From Pedobacter endophyticus (GTDB lineage Bacteria; Bacteroidota; Bacteroidia; Sphingobacteriales; Sphingobacteriaceae): a DNA stretch of 64,000 nucleotides. Where the stretch lies: assembly GCF_015679185.1 (NCBI RefSeq), contig NZ_CP064939.1, positions 3,224,001 through 3,288,000 of the forward strand. Reading direction: 5' to 3'. Position numbers and translations under genes: made by a program. Below the pieces are notes generated by a model. It saw nothing but the letters and a program-made list of their open reading frames with translations, did not search any database and was not told where the DNA came from. Shown here piece after piece: positions 1-8,211 of this stretch (the first letter of the stretch is position 1; each line of letters starts with the position of its first letter).

Positions 1-1
1 T

Positions 2-574
2 GCCAAATACGATAACATTTGCAACTATATTCATTTACCGGTACAATCGGGCAATACCCGGGTACTGGAACTGATGAACAGAACCTACACACGCGAATGG
101 TACATTAACCGCATCGATGCCATTCGGAATATCATTCCGGGTTGTGCCATCTCAACAGATATTATTGCGGGTTTCTGCACCGAAACTGAAGAAGAGCATC
201 AGGAAACACTGAGCATGATGGATTATGTGCAATATGATTTCGCCTATAACTTTACGTACTCAGAAAGACCGGGAACGCTGGCAGCACGTAAGCTGGAAGA
301 TGATATTCCTGAAGAGGTGAAAAAACGCCGTTTAGCCGAGATATTGGCAAAACAACAGGCACACTCGTTAATGCGTTTGCAGGAATGGGTGGGCAAAACC
401 GTTCGCGTTTTAATCGAAGGCACCTCAAAAAAATCTGACAAGGATTACTGTGGCAGAGGAGATAGCGGTGCAATGGCCATCTTTCCGGCGGTTGACAATG
501 TAAAACCAGGCGAGTACGCAAATGTTTATATAGAAAGATGTACATCGGCCACGCTGATTGGAAGAATAGTTTAG
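2..574 (+). CDS. miaB: tRNA-2-methylthio-N6-dimethylallyladenosine synthase MiaB, C-terminal part
   Basis: Radical-SAM methylthiotransferase that adds the 2-methylthio group to i6A37 in tRNA. Only the last 190 codons are present; the reading frame is open from the left edge of the window, so the start and the radical-SAM cysteines lie outside. Visible family signatures are HLPVQSG followed by [14 protein letters not shown], and a C-terminal TRAM-like RNA-binding segment from [10 protein letters not shown] to the end. The internal ATG at 74 is not a start, because conserved sequence continues upstream of it. The next gene on the same strand begins 244 bases downstream. Confidence 0.93.
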   Translation, partial: AKYDNICNYIHLPVQSGNTRVLELMNRTYTREWYINRIDAIRNIIPGCAISTDIIAGFCTETEEEHQETLSMMDYVQYDFAYNFTYSERPGTLAARKLEDDIPEEVKKRRLAEILAKQQAHSLMRLQEWVGKTVRVLIEGTSKKSDKDYCGRGDSGAMAIFPAVDNVKPGEYANVYIERCTSATLIGRIV

Positions 575-818
575 GAGAAAGTTCGGAGTCCGGAGTCTGA
601 AAGTCCGAAGTGCTAGAGCTGAAAGACTAAAACTTTAAAAAGGCGAAAGGTAGAAGGTTTAAAGACTAAAGCTGAAAGCTTCAAGATTGATTTACAAATA
701 CAAAAAAGCGCAAGGTAGAAAGGTTAGGCGGGCTTGATACTAAATACTTGATTCTAAAAGATTGTGGCGACCGAAAGGAAACTCTCATAGCTCACATCTC
801 AATACTCAAATCTAATAA
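575..818. other. Non-coding spacer with degenerate short direct repeats
   Basis: A purine-rich spacer made of imperfect reiterations of words such as GAAAGACTAAA, AAGGTAGAA and AGTCCGGAGTCTGAAAGTC. No open frame with protein character was seen. The look is of slippage-generated filler. A similar word string (gactttcggactcccgactttcag) occurs near 50760, upstream of purU. Confidence 0.5.
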
Positions 819-2063
819 ATGGATACACAAAATATTAAACAACGATTCGGGATTATCGGCAATTCGCCGCTCCTCAACCGTGCCATAGATATTGCAAGCC
901 AGGTTGCCCCAACGGATATGTCGGTATTAATTACTGGCGAAAGCGGAAGCGGTAAAGAGGTTTTCTCGCACATTATCCATCAAATGAGTGCCCGCAAGCA
1001 CGGCGCATTTATTGCCGTAAACTGCGGGGCCATACCAGAGGGAACGATAGATTCTGAACTTTTTGGACACGAAAAAGGCTCATTTACAGGCGCACACGAA
1101 GCCCGTAAAGGATACTTCGAAGTTGCAAATGGTGGTACCATCTTTTTAGATGAGGTTGCCGAATTGCCATTGGGGACACAGGCCCGTTTGTTAAGAATTT
1201 TAGAAAGTGGAGAATATTTAAGGGTAGGTTCATCTAAAGTTCAAAAAACCGATGTGCGTATTATTGCCGCCACCAATGTAGATGTTTATAACCGCGTAAA
1301 AAATGGCAAGTTCCGCGAGGATTTATATTACAGGTTAAATACCGTTCCCTTACGAATTCCAGCGCTGCACGAACGTAAAGAGGACATTTACCTGCTTTTT
1401 AGAAAGTTTGCTGCCGATTTTAGCGACAAATACCGCAGCCCCGGATTGCACCTCGAACAAGACGCTGTAAATATATTAACAAATTACAGTTGGCCAGGAA
1501 ATGTGCGCCAGCTAAAAAATATTGCCGAGCAGATTTGCGTTTTAGAGAAAGATAGAAATGTGACCGGACAAGCGCTGCTAAACTATATTCCCAACGAAGC
1601 GGGAAGCAATTTGCCAATGACGATCAATTCTCAATCGAAAGAAGATTTTACAGAAAGAGATATTTTGTACAAAGTGCTTTTCGATATGAAAAAGGATATG
1701 GTTGAGCTTAAAAAACTGGTAGCAGAAATTATTCAGCATGGCGGCAATACCGCAACGGTTCTGGCCGACAATCCTCAATACATCAATCAGCTTTACCGGG
1801 ATGTAGAATTACCTGCCGGACAGGAACATGCCTTTACCATTCAGCACCATACGCCAGGCAACAACGTAAACAACAACAACAATTCTGATTATTTTGCGCA
1901 CGATGCAGAAGAAGTTGAAGAATCGCTGTCGTTAGTCGACAAAGAATCTGATTTGATTAAAAAGGCGTTGAAAAAACACAAAGGCAAGCGCAAATTCGCC
2001 GCTCAGGAGTTGGGCATATCCGAACGCACGCTCTACAGAAAAATTAAGGAATTAAATTTATAA
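819..2063 (+). CDS. Sigma-54-dependent transcriptional activator without sensory domain
   Basis: A 414-residue enhancer-binding AAA+ ATPase that would remodel sigma-54 RNA polymerase. Walker A is GESGSGKE (residues 40-47), followed by the sigma-54 contact loop in the form GSFTGA, Walker B GGTIFLDEV and the FREDLYYRLN segment. The C-terminus carries a Fis-type helix-turn-helix (AAQELGISERTLYRKIKEL). The protein starts directly with the AAA+ domain, so there is no receiver, PAS or GAF input domain. An Asn-rich linker (NNVNNNNN) lies between the ATPase and the DNA-binding part. lptE starts 7 bases after its stop, so the two are probably co-transcribed. The family is certain; the target genes are unknown. 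Confidence 0.9.
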   Translation: MDTQNIKQRFGIIGNSPLLNRAIDIASQVAPTDMSVLITGESGSGKEVFSHIIHQMSARKHGAFIAVNCGAIPEGTIDSELFGHEKGSFTGAHEARKGYFEVANGGTIFLDEVAELPLGTQARLLRILESGEYLRVGSSKVQKTDVRIIAATNVDVYNRVKNGKFREDLYYRLNTVPLRIPALHERKEDIYLLFRKFAADFSDKYRSPGLHLEQDAVNILTNYSWPGNVRQLKNIAEQICVLEKDRNVTGQALLNYIPNEAGSNLPMTINSQSKEDFTERDILYKVLFDMKKDMVELKKLVAEIIQHGGNTATVLADNPQYINQLYRDVELPAGQEHAFTIQHHTPGNNVNNNNNSDYFAHDAEEVEESLSLVDKESDLIKKALKKHKGKRKFAAQELGISERTLYRKIKELNL

Positions 2064-2070
2064 GTTAAAA

Positions 2071-2622
2071 ATGGTGATTAACAAACCAAAAGTCGCTTAC
2101 TTGTTTCAAGCGGCAAAATTACTTTCATTTTTCGTTGTCGCTGCATTATTCAGCGCATGCTCTTATAAATTTAGCGGCGCATCTATTCCCGCAGAAATGA
2201 AAACGGTAACCGTTCGCGTGTTCGAGAACAATGCACCATTGGTAGTGCCAACACTGAGCAATTCGTTTACAGAAGCCGTTAAAACAAGGATTCGCAACCA
2301 AACGAGGCTCGCCGTGGTACCCAACGAAGGGCAGGCAATTTTTGAGGGCCGAATTACGGGATACGACATCAAACCGGTTGCGCTGCAAGGCAGTTCGACC
2401 CCAACCGCCGGGGCAAACAGATTAACCATTACGGTTGCTGTTAAATACACCAACACGCTTGATAAACCCGAAAATAAAACCAGTTTCGAAGAAAGTTTTA
2501 CACGATACTTCGATTTTCCGTTAACCGGGGCACCAGTTCAATCGCTTTTGCCAGGCGCAATTGATAATATAAACAAACAGCTTACCGAAGATATCTTCAA
2601 TAGGGCTTTTGCTCAGTGGTAA
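2071..2622 (+). CDS. lptE: LptE family lipoprotein, LPS transport
   Basis: A 183-residue lipoprotein predicted to be the plug partner of LptD in delivery of lipopolysaccharide to the outer membrane. The N-terminus has a hydrophobic stretch and lipobox ending at Cys30 (LFSAC), followed by SYKFSG, the usual beginning of the Bacteroidota LptE family. The length fits the family. It starts 7 bases downstream of the sigma-54 activator, and the miaB - activator - lptE - secG order recurs in Bacteroidota. LptD itself is not in the window. Confidence 0.85.
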   Translation: MVINKPKVAYLFQAAKLLSFFVVAALFSACSYKFSGASIPAEMKTVTVRVFENNAPLVVPTLSNSFTEAVKTRIRNQTRLAVVPNEGQAIFEGRITGYDIKPVALQGSSTPTAGANRLTITVAVKYTNTLDKPENKTSFEESFTRYFDFPLTGAPVQSLLPGAIDNINKQLTEDIFNRAFAQW

Positions 2623-2682
2623 CATAATCGTTAAAAAAAAACCAAGTACATTTTTTAACTTAGCAGCAAACCTCTTTATAGA

Positions 2683-3738
2683 ATGAACAACAAGAAGCTA
2701 CTTGCCGATTTACTCGAACAACCTGCAAAGGTCGATGCATCGCATGTATCTTTTTTAAAAGAAATGGCCAGTGCGTACCCTTACGCCCAGCCCATCCACC
2801 TGCTTTTGGCCAAGGCCGAAGCCTCATTTGTTCCCAAAGCAGCTTTGTACAGTCAGGGAAACGTGCTATTTCATATCCTAAATATGGTTCCCGTAAAGAA
2901 TGAGGACATAGCGATAGCCGACGATAGGAAATCTGAACTTACTACCGAGTCGGATGTTATGGTTGAGCTTGATGAGCAAGACGTTTACGAAGAAATTGGT
3001 GAACTTAATGTTGATGAAATTGAGGAGATACCGACAACAGCCTCGCCCGATTCGGCACAAGCAGATCATCATTTAACAGATTTGCCATCTGACGACCTTT
3101 TCATTGAAAGTGTTGCGGCAACCGATTTTTTCGCATTTGAACAAGCTTTAAGTACTGATATTGCGCCAGAACCAGAAGTGCCTCAAATCGAAACCGTTGT
3201 TCCTGATGAACCTGAACACCATCGTGTTTCTAAATACGACGATGACCAGCTTCCCTACACCTTTTTATGGTGGCTGGCCAAAACCAGAAAAGAACACGAG
3301 CAGATTTTTCAGCCCTATGCGCAGCAAAAACCGAAACCGACAGTTGTAAAGCAGCAAAACGATACTAATGCCGCATTTCAGCAGCAGTATGTAGAGCACA
3401 TTTTTCACATTCAAACCCCGTTTGAGGTTGCCGATCATTTGGCAGAATATCCTACAACCGAAGTTAAAGATGCTAAAGGAGCCGAAATTATCGAACGGTT
3501 TTTGAAAGAAGACCCAACAATAAAACCGCCAAAGCCCGAGCAAATAGATAACGAAAACAAGGCCAAGAAGAGCGCCGAAGATAGATACGACCTGGTTTCA
3601 GAAACATTGGCAAAGATTTACATCGAACAAATGCTTTATCACAAAGCCATAGATACTTATAAAAAATTAAGTTTGAAATATCCAGAAAAAAGCCGTTACT
3701 TTGCCGACCTTATCCAATCTATAGAAAAGAAATTTTAA
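2683..3738 (+). CDS. Acidic TPR-containing protein of unknown function
   Basis: A 351-residue protein with no signal peptide. The N-terminal ~60 residues (LADLLEQPAKVDASHVSFLKEM...) and a C-terminal tetratricopeptide-like helix pair (ETLAKIYIEQMLYHKAIDTYKKLSLKYPEKSRYFADLI) look structured. The middle (about residues 75-190) is very acidic and low in complexity, probably a disordered linker. The gene sits between lptE and secG, 15 bases before secG, so a role in envelope or export biogenesis is possible but inferred only from position. Confidence 0.75.
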   Translation: MNNKKLLADLLEQPAKVDASHVSFLKEMASAYPYAQPIHLLLAKAEASFVPKAALYSQGNVLFHILNMVPVKNEDIAIADDRKSELTTESDVMVELDEQDVYEEIGELNVDEIEEIPTTASPDSAQADHHLTDLPSDDLFIESVAATDFFAFEQALSTDIAPEPEVPQIETVVPDEPEHHRVSKYDDDQLPYTFLWWLAKTRKEHEQIFQPYAQQKPKPTVVKQQNDTNAAFQQQYVEHIFHIQTPFEVADHLAEYPTTEVKDAKGAEIIERFLKEDPTIKPPKPEQIDNENKAKKSAEDRYDLVSETLAKIYIEQMLYHKAIDTYKKLSLKYPEKSRYFADLIQSIEKKF

Positions 3739-3753
3739 AATATAAATATTATC

Positions 3754-4113
3754 ATGGTAACCTTTTTAATCATTTTATTAATAATTGCGTGTGTAGCCCT
3801 AGGCCTATTTGTATTGATACAAAACCCTAAAGGCGGTGGCTTAGTAACAGGCGGCGGCTCTACCAACATGTTTGGTGTACAACGTACTGGCGATGTTTTA
3901 GAAAAAGGATCGTGGGTTTTGTTGGTTGCTATCGTAATATTATCACTGGCAATTACTACAGTTTCTAAAAATAGCGGCGGTACTGCAGTTGGCAATTCGG
4001 CAATTCAAGAGCGTTTAAACAAAACGCCGTCACCATCGCCACTTGGCAACAGCTTAAACACTGCAAAGCCCGCAGCAACAACACCTGCTAAAACAGATAC
4101 TACAAAGAAATAA
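3754..4113 (+). CDS. secG: Preprotein translocase subunit SecG
   Basis: Small subunit of the SecYEG channel in the inner membrane. It is 119 residues with two transmembrane helices (residues 2-22 and about 49-67) separated by the conserved cytoplasmic loop QNPKGGGL and GGGSTNMFG. The Ser/Pro/Ala/Thr-rich C-terminal tail is typical of Bacteroidota SecG. A strong hairpin terminator follows about 20 bases after the stop. Confidence 0.92.
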   Translation: MVTFLIILLIIACVALGLFVLIQNPKGGGLVTGGGSTNMFGVQRTGDVLEKGSWVLLVAIVILSLAITTVSKNSGGTAVGNSAIQERLNKTPSPSPLGNSLNTAKPAATTPAKTDTTKK

Positions 4114-4135
4114 ATAAATACTTTATGAGTTTTTA

Positions 4136-4169
4136 AAAAGCTTTCCTTTAAACGAGGAAAGCTTTTTTT
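4136..4169 (+). terminator. Rho-independent terminator after secG
   Basis: Stem AAAGCTTTCCT / AGGAAAGCTTT with a seven-base loop, followed by a T run. It ends the miaB-to-secG group of + strand genes. Confidence 0.85.
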
Positions 4170-4194
4170 GTTTAATCCGTAGGCGGATTTTGGG

Positions 4195-4949
4195 GTGCTG
4201 CAACGCGATTTAATTTTTCAGCATAAGATCAATATAAGTGACGCCTTCAACGCGGTCGTCATTGCGAGGCACGAAGCAATCTCTTTTCGTAGATCACCTC
4301 GCACGAACCCGCCTCGTCACCCTGTCCCGTACGTACGGGATCAGGGCCTTTATAGCATGAAAGATGCTGAAATAAATCCGATAGCTATCGGATCAGCAGG
4401 ACGACCGTTCGTGTAAGAGCTTATAAAAACGCGTGTTACAAAAAACGTCAATGGTAGCGCAGTCGAAGGACAGATATTTTTTGTTTTATCCAATAAAAAG
4501 GCTCTTCAGCTGAGTTTATCTTGAGCGTAGCCGAAAGGCACGAACCCGGCCTCGCTACAAAGTAGCCCCTTTGGGGCAATGACGATTCTCCGAAAAACCT
4601 GCCATTTCAATCACGGGCGTCTCTCTGAAAGAAATCGTCATTCCGAACGAAGTGCTCCGAAGGAACTCCTGTGGAGGGGAAATCTTGCGCAAAGTCTGAT
4701 TTAGAGATTTCTATGCTGCCTGCCAGTCCGGTCAGCCGGGCACTGAACTTCATTTAGTTAAGCTCCACGGCTGTCATCCGATAGCTATCGGATTTGAGCG
4801 GAGTCGAAGACTTTTTATATAGGAAAAAACAAATAATAATCGCCCTTCGACTCCGCTCAGGGTGACAATTTTTTTTTGTTTTTTCCTTAACTAAACGACA
4901 TTGGGCGTTGCACTCAGGATGACAGCGGTGAATAACGCTAATGGTCGTT
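4195..4949. repeat. Intergenic repeat cluster (GCGGTCGTCATT-type, palindromes and a family-B element)
   Basis: About 750 bases without a credible gene. It contains the word GCGGTCGTCATTGCGAGGCACG (4253 on), a perfect 16-bp palindrome TCCCGTACGTACGGGA (4325-4340), a perfect 18-bp palindrome ATCCGATAGCTATCGGAT at 4376-4393 and again at 4776-4793, and a family-B inverted-repeat element at 4749-4903. Short frames here are repeat translations rather than genes. Confidence 0.8.
4749..4903. repeat. Family-B inverted-repeat element, copy 1
   Basis: The outer ends TTTAGTTAAG and CTTAACTAAACGACATTG are inverted repeats. The inner arms GAGCGGAGTCGAAGA and CTTCGACTCCGCTCAGGGTG also pair, so the whole can form a double hairpin of about 150 bases. 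Related copies lie at 11331-11520 and 61389-61530. This copy carries an extra 18-bp palindrome (4776-4793) inside its left arm. Confidence 0.75.
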
Positions 4950-5654
4950 TTAATTGTCTTTTTCGAGCGTCCTTTCCAGTTTTCTGGCTTCTCTTTTCTT
5001 TAGCAGGGTAATATTCATTTTCACATCCTCCTTTGGTCGGTTATTATCATCGGTCAATAACGCCGCAATTTTATCAACCATATCCAGGCCTACAACAATT
5101 TCGCCATAAACCGTATAGCTCTGATCTAAATGTGGCGCTCCGCCAATGGTTTTGTAAACCTGTCTTTGCCATTCAGGAAGCTTAAATTTCAACCGCCTTT
5201 CTTCCAAAATGTTTAACTGTTCATCAGTAAACACCTTTCCTTGCACCAAATAAAACTGGCTTCCACTTGATGCCTTTTCAGGATTGACCATATCTCCATC
5301 TCTCGCTGCGGCCAAAACGCCTTTCTTATGGAATAAGCTGTCGCGAAACTCTGCCGGAATGGTGTATTTCGGGCCTCCGTTTCCCAGCAAAACATCTGGC
5401 TTCGCATTTCTTGAATCTGGATCGCCGCCCTGAATCATAAAATCCTTTATCACCCGGTGAAATAGAGTGCCGTCAAAATACCCCTGCTTGGTTAGCTTTA
5501 AAAAATTATCGCGATGCAGCGGCGTTTCATTATACAGTTTAACAATGCATTCGCCAAAAACAGTTTGGATGCGCACGTATTTATTTCTTGGCTTCGCTGC
5601 AAAAGCAGACAGAACCGAAAAAACGCCAATAAATAGTATTAATTTCTTCATCAT
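4950..5654 (-). CDS. Secreted cyclophilin-type peptidyl-prolyl cis-trans isomerase
   Basis: A 234-residue PPIase of the cyclophilin fold, predicted to act in the periplasm on newly exported proteins. The chosen start (ATG at 5652-5654, MMKKLILFIG...) gives a normal signal peptide ending near SAFA; an upstream in-frame start at 5681 would put nine extra residues before it. Cyclophilin core motifs are FHRVIKDFMIQGGDP and GSQFYLVQG. Insertions between them (for example RDSLFHKKGVLAAARDGD) are usual for Bacteroidota members. It runs divergently from the HYC_CC_PP gene. Confidence 0.9.
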   Translation of the reverse strand: MMKKLILFIGVFSVLSAFAAKPRNKYVRIQTVFGECIVKLYNETPLHRDNFLKLTKQGYFDGTLFHRVIKDFMIQGGDPDSRNAKPDVLLGNGGPKYTIPAEFRDSLFHKKGVLAAARDGDMVNPEKASSGSQFYLVQGKVFTDEQLNILEERRLKFKLPEWQRQVYKTIGGAPHLDQSYTVYGEIVVGLDMVDKIAALLTDDNNRPKEDVKMNITLLKKREARKLERTLEKDN

Positions 5655-5731
5655 TGTAATGTTTGGGGCTAAAGTAATCAAAAAATGAAATTGAGTAAAT
5701 ATTTACCTGTGCGATTAGATTTTTTTTGTTT

Positions 5732-5739
5732 TATCTTTG
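5732..5739 (+). promoter_or_regulatory. Bacteroidota -7 box TATCTTTG of the HYC_CC_PP gene, leaderless arrangement
   Basis: A perfect TAnnTTTG box ends four bases before the ATG at 5744. Transcription would begin at or next to the start codon, so the mRNA should be essentially leaderless. It also rules out the upstream in-frame ATG at 5726, which lies before the promoter. Confidence 0.6.
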
Positions 5740-5743
5740 TTTT

Positions 5744-6148
5744 ATGAAGCTTAAACAAAAAATAGCACTTTCTTTGGCCGTTTTCTACGCGGTTAGTGTT
5801 ATGGGTTTGGCTTTGAGTCTGCATTTTTGCGGTGGAAAACTAGAGAACGTAAAACTTTTTAGCAACGAGGTTTCTTGCAAGTTCTGTAAGGATATTCCAG
5901 CCGAGAAGATAAAGGACGATGGTTGTTGCAAAAACACAAATGTTACGGTTAAGGTAAAGGATAGCCACCAAACTGCGGCAAAAACAGAAATGCCGAAGCT
6001 GTACGCTGTTCAGCTTTTTGTACATTCCCCAACGGACGAATTTTTCTCTAATTTCAGCACCGGTCATTTAAGCAAAATTATTAACAAGGCACCACCGCTC
6101 ACTTTGGGGGTTGCGCTGCATGTTTTCAACTGTATTTTCAGGAATTAG
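5744..6148 (+). CDS. HYC_CC_PP family protein, Cys-rich, probably metal-associated
   Basis: A 134-residue protein with an N-terminal hydrophobic helix (IALSLAVFYAVSVMGLALS) directly followed by the family signature LHFCGG (H-Y-C in most members, H-F-C here). Then come a CKFC pair, a CC pair (DGCCKN) and a C-terminal PP (KAPPLT). The paired cysteines and histidine suggest metal binding at the outer face of the inner membrane. Family members commonly sit beside copper or other metal transport genes, and here a secreted HMA protein gene follows. Exact function unknown. Confidence 0.75.
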   Translation: MKLKQKIALSLAVFYAVSVMGLALSLHFCGGKLENVKLFSNEVSCKFCKDIPAEKIKDDGCCKNTNVTVKVKDSHQTAAKTEMPKLYAVQLFVHSPTDEFFSNFSTGHLSKIINKAPPLTLGVALHVFNCIFRN

Positions 6149-6226
6149 GATTAAGCTGTATTCCGTACTCACAGAAGTACACCGTGGAATGAGAAATTCA
6201 TCTTAAATGAATTCTTCATCAGCAAA

Positions 6227-6246
6227 AAACCCGATCGAAACGACGG
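6227..6246 (+). terminator. Weak hairpin between HYC_CC_PP and HMA genes
   Basis: Five-base-pair stem ACCCG / CGGGT with a ten-base loop, 28 bases before the next start codon. It could be a weak terminator, an mRNA 5-prime hairpin or chance. Confidence 0.3.
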
Positions 6247-6274
6247 GTATTTCAATATTCTAATTCTTAAGATC

Positions 6275-6811
6275 ATGAAAACAATAAAAATATTCAGCAT
6301 TATTATGCTCTTTTTCGCCGTTAACGTATCGGCCCAACAAATATCAACAGCAGATTTACAGGTAACTGGTTTAACATGTTCAATGTGCTCAAACGCCACA
6401 CAGAAATCGTTAGAGACATTAAGTTTTGTTAACACTGTAAAGCCCGACTTAAATAAAAACATCTTTGTATTGACCTTCAAAAAAGGTACCGACATCAATA
6501 TTGACCTGATCCGGAAAAAGGTTCAGGATGCCGGCTTTTCGGTTGGCGGCTTAACTGCCAACTTCAACTTTAATCAGGTTAAGATTGACGAAAAAGGGCA
6601 AGCCATCGTTAACGGGAATGTTTATCGTTTCGTAAACGCCAAGAACAAAACCTTAAATGGCTTAGTTAAGGCGTCGGTAGTAGATAAAAACTTCATTTCT
6701 AATTCGGCGTTTAAAAAACAAGCTGCTAATATTGCTTCTGATGCCTATGCGAGCGGAATGGGCGTTGTAAACGGAAAGAAAACACGCGTTTATCACCTAA
6801 TTCTTTCTTAA
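6275..6811 (+). CDS. Secreted heavy-metal-associated (HMA) domain protein
   Basis: A 178-residue protein with a signal peptide (cleavage near VSAQQ) followed by a ferredoxin-like HMA domain. The metal site is GLTCSMC (Cys35 and Cys38), the CxxC form found in copper chaperones and P-type ATPase N-domains. After the HMA domain (to about residue 95) comes a ~80-residue C-terminal region of unknown fold. The position in the periplasm suggests metal scavenging or hand-over. The outer-membrane protein gene starts four bases after its stop, so translation is probably coupled. Confidence 0.85.
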   Translation: MKTIKIFSIIMLFFAVNVSAQQISTADLQVTGLTCSMCSNATQKSLETLSFVNTVKPDLNKNIFVLTFKKGTDINIDLIRKKVQDAGFSVGGLTANFNFNQVKIDEKGQAIVNGNVYRFVNAKNKTLNGLVKASVVDKNFISNSAFKKQAANIASDAYASGMGVVNGKKTRVYHLILS

Positions 6812-6814
6812 GGT

Positions 6815-7627
6815 ATGGTAAAGATGTTTAAGCTGGCGCTGATTTTCATCGGCGCCTACAGCAGCGTATCTGCGCAGGAACTCTATGTTTTTACTGAGCC
6901 TGCAAGCAATATGCCCAGTAAATCGATTGGTGTTCGTTTAACAAATGAGGGCATGTTCAATAACCCCGATTTTGTAAGCCGAACCATTCCGGAATTAATG
7001 GTTGGTTTCAACAAAAACCTGATGATGCATGCGCAGGCTTTTTTGTCTGACTTTGATGGAAAATACCGTTTAGAGGGCGCAAGTATTTACGCTAAGTATC
7101 GGTTTCTGTCGCTCGATGAGGCGCAAACTCACTTCAGGGCTGCTGCATTTGGTCGTGTTAGCACCAGCAAACGCCCAACCTATACTCGCGATGTAAATTT
7201 AGAAGGAGATAACAGCGGCATACAGGGAGGCGTTGTGCTTACACAGCTTCTGCACAAGTTGGCGTTATCGGCAACGTTGGGTTATGCGCATGCCTTTAAA
7301 GATAGTGATAAGAAGATTTTTGGAACGCCGCAGCCAAGTAATATGTTTTCTTACAGCCTGTCATCTGGCTATTTAATTTTACCTGTCGTTTATAAAAACT
7401 ACAAGCAACCCAATTTTAATGCGTATTTTGAACTATTGGGCAAAACCGATCCGGCGTCAGGGCAATCGTACCTCGATTTGGCCCCGGCCCTTCAGGTAAT
7501 TTTGAATAGCACCACCCGGATAGACCTGGGTTATCGTTTCCAGGCGGTCGGCAACATGACGAACAGATATACAAAGAACATGTACCTTTTAAGGGCAGAA
7601 TTTAACTTTTTTAATGTTATAAAATAG
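6815..7627 (+). CDS. Predicted outer-membrane beta-barrel protein of the copper module
   Basis: A 270-residue protein with a signal peptide ending near SVSAQE. The mature part has alternating hydrophobic beta-strand character and ends in an aromatic-rich strand (LLRAEFNFFNVIK), as expected for a small outer-membrane barrel. No motif names a substrate. An alternative start is ATG 6824. It is the second gene of the HMA - barrel - DUF3347 - AraC unit, so a role in metal resistance or exchange is inferred from context. Confidence 0.65.
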   Translation: MVKMFKLALIFIGAYSSVSAQELYVFTEPASNMPSKSIGVRLTNEGMFNNPDFVSRTIPELMVGFNKNLMMHAQAFLSDFDGKYRLEGASIYAKYRFLSLDEAQTHFRAAAFGRVSTSKRPTYTRDVNLEGDNSGIQGGVVLTQLLHKLALSATLGYAHAFKDSDKKIFGTPQPSNMFSYSLSSGYLILPVVYKNYKQPNFNAYFELLGKTDPASGQSYLDLAPALQVILNSTTRIDLGYRFQAVGNMTNRYTKNMYLLRAEFNFFNVIK

Positions 7628-7707
7628 ATGAAAACAGAAGCGCGGCACTGGCTAAGCGGCCAAACCGTTCCTCGTTGAGTCAAGCTTCACAATCAAAATA
7701 AAAAGAA

Positions 7708-8211
7708 ATGAAAAAGATAATGATTATGGTGGCTATACTAGCCATCGCTACAACGAAATTGACTTTTGCGCAAAGCAAAACTGACGCCGCTTTTAACCAG
7801 TTGTTAACGGCTTATTACGATGTAAAAAATGCGCTGGCTGCCGACAAGCTGGCTCAGGCTGCAGAGAATGTGAAAGTGCTTTCGGCTAAAGTTGACGCCG
7901 TACCGCATAAAGAACTGCCAGGTGCACAGCACACCCTGTGGATGGAACAAGCTAAAGTTATAAAAGCTAAAGCGGCTGAATTAGCCATCGCAAAGGACAT
8001 TAAGGCACAGCGTAAATCTTTCGAAACGATTTCCTCGGCAATGATTAAAACCATACGGAACATCAAATTTAACAACGCCACAGTTTACCTTCAGCATTGC
8101 CCAATGGCCAAAGCAAGCTGGCTAAACGAAAAGGAAGCAGTAGAAAATCCGTATTATGGAAGCATGATGTTTGCATGTGGCGACGTTACGGAAACGATAA
8201 AGGCGAAATAA
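7708..8211 (+). CDS. DUF3347 domain protein, periplasmic
   Basis: A 167-residue protein with a signal peptide (cleavage near TFAQS). DUF3347 hallmarks are present: an alpha-helical N-terminal part (LLTAYYDVKNALAADKL) and the C-terminal motif HCPMA at about residues 130-134, then NPYYGSMMFACG. DUF3347 also occurs fused to CusB-type copper efflux adaptors, and its conserved His/Cys/Met residues suit soft-metal binding. Its TAA stop shares one base with the ATG of the AraC gene. Confidence 0.85.
   Translation: MKKIMIMVAILAIATTKLTFAQSKTDAAFNQLLTAYYDVKNALAADKLAQAAENVKVLSAKVDAVPHKELPGAQHTLWMEQAKVIKAKAAELAIAKDIKAQRKSFETISSAMIKTIRNIKFNNATVYLQHCPMAKASWLNEKEAVENPYYGSMMFACGDVTETIKAK

Noticed and set aside
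252..545. Minus-strand open frames inside miaB
   Set aside because: Shadow frames of a conserved coding sequence; low protein character.
4195..4416. 73-codon frame after secG
   Set aside because: Made of dispersed repeat words (GCGGTCGTCATTGCGAGGCAC, TCCCGTACGTACGGGA); similar peptides would arise at every repeat.
8097..8210. N-terminal extension of the AraC regulator from 8097
   Set aside because: This stretch overlaps the conserved end of the DUF3347 gene in another frame and has no homology-like character; ATG 8211 begins exactly at the metal-binding N-terminus.
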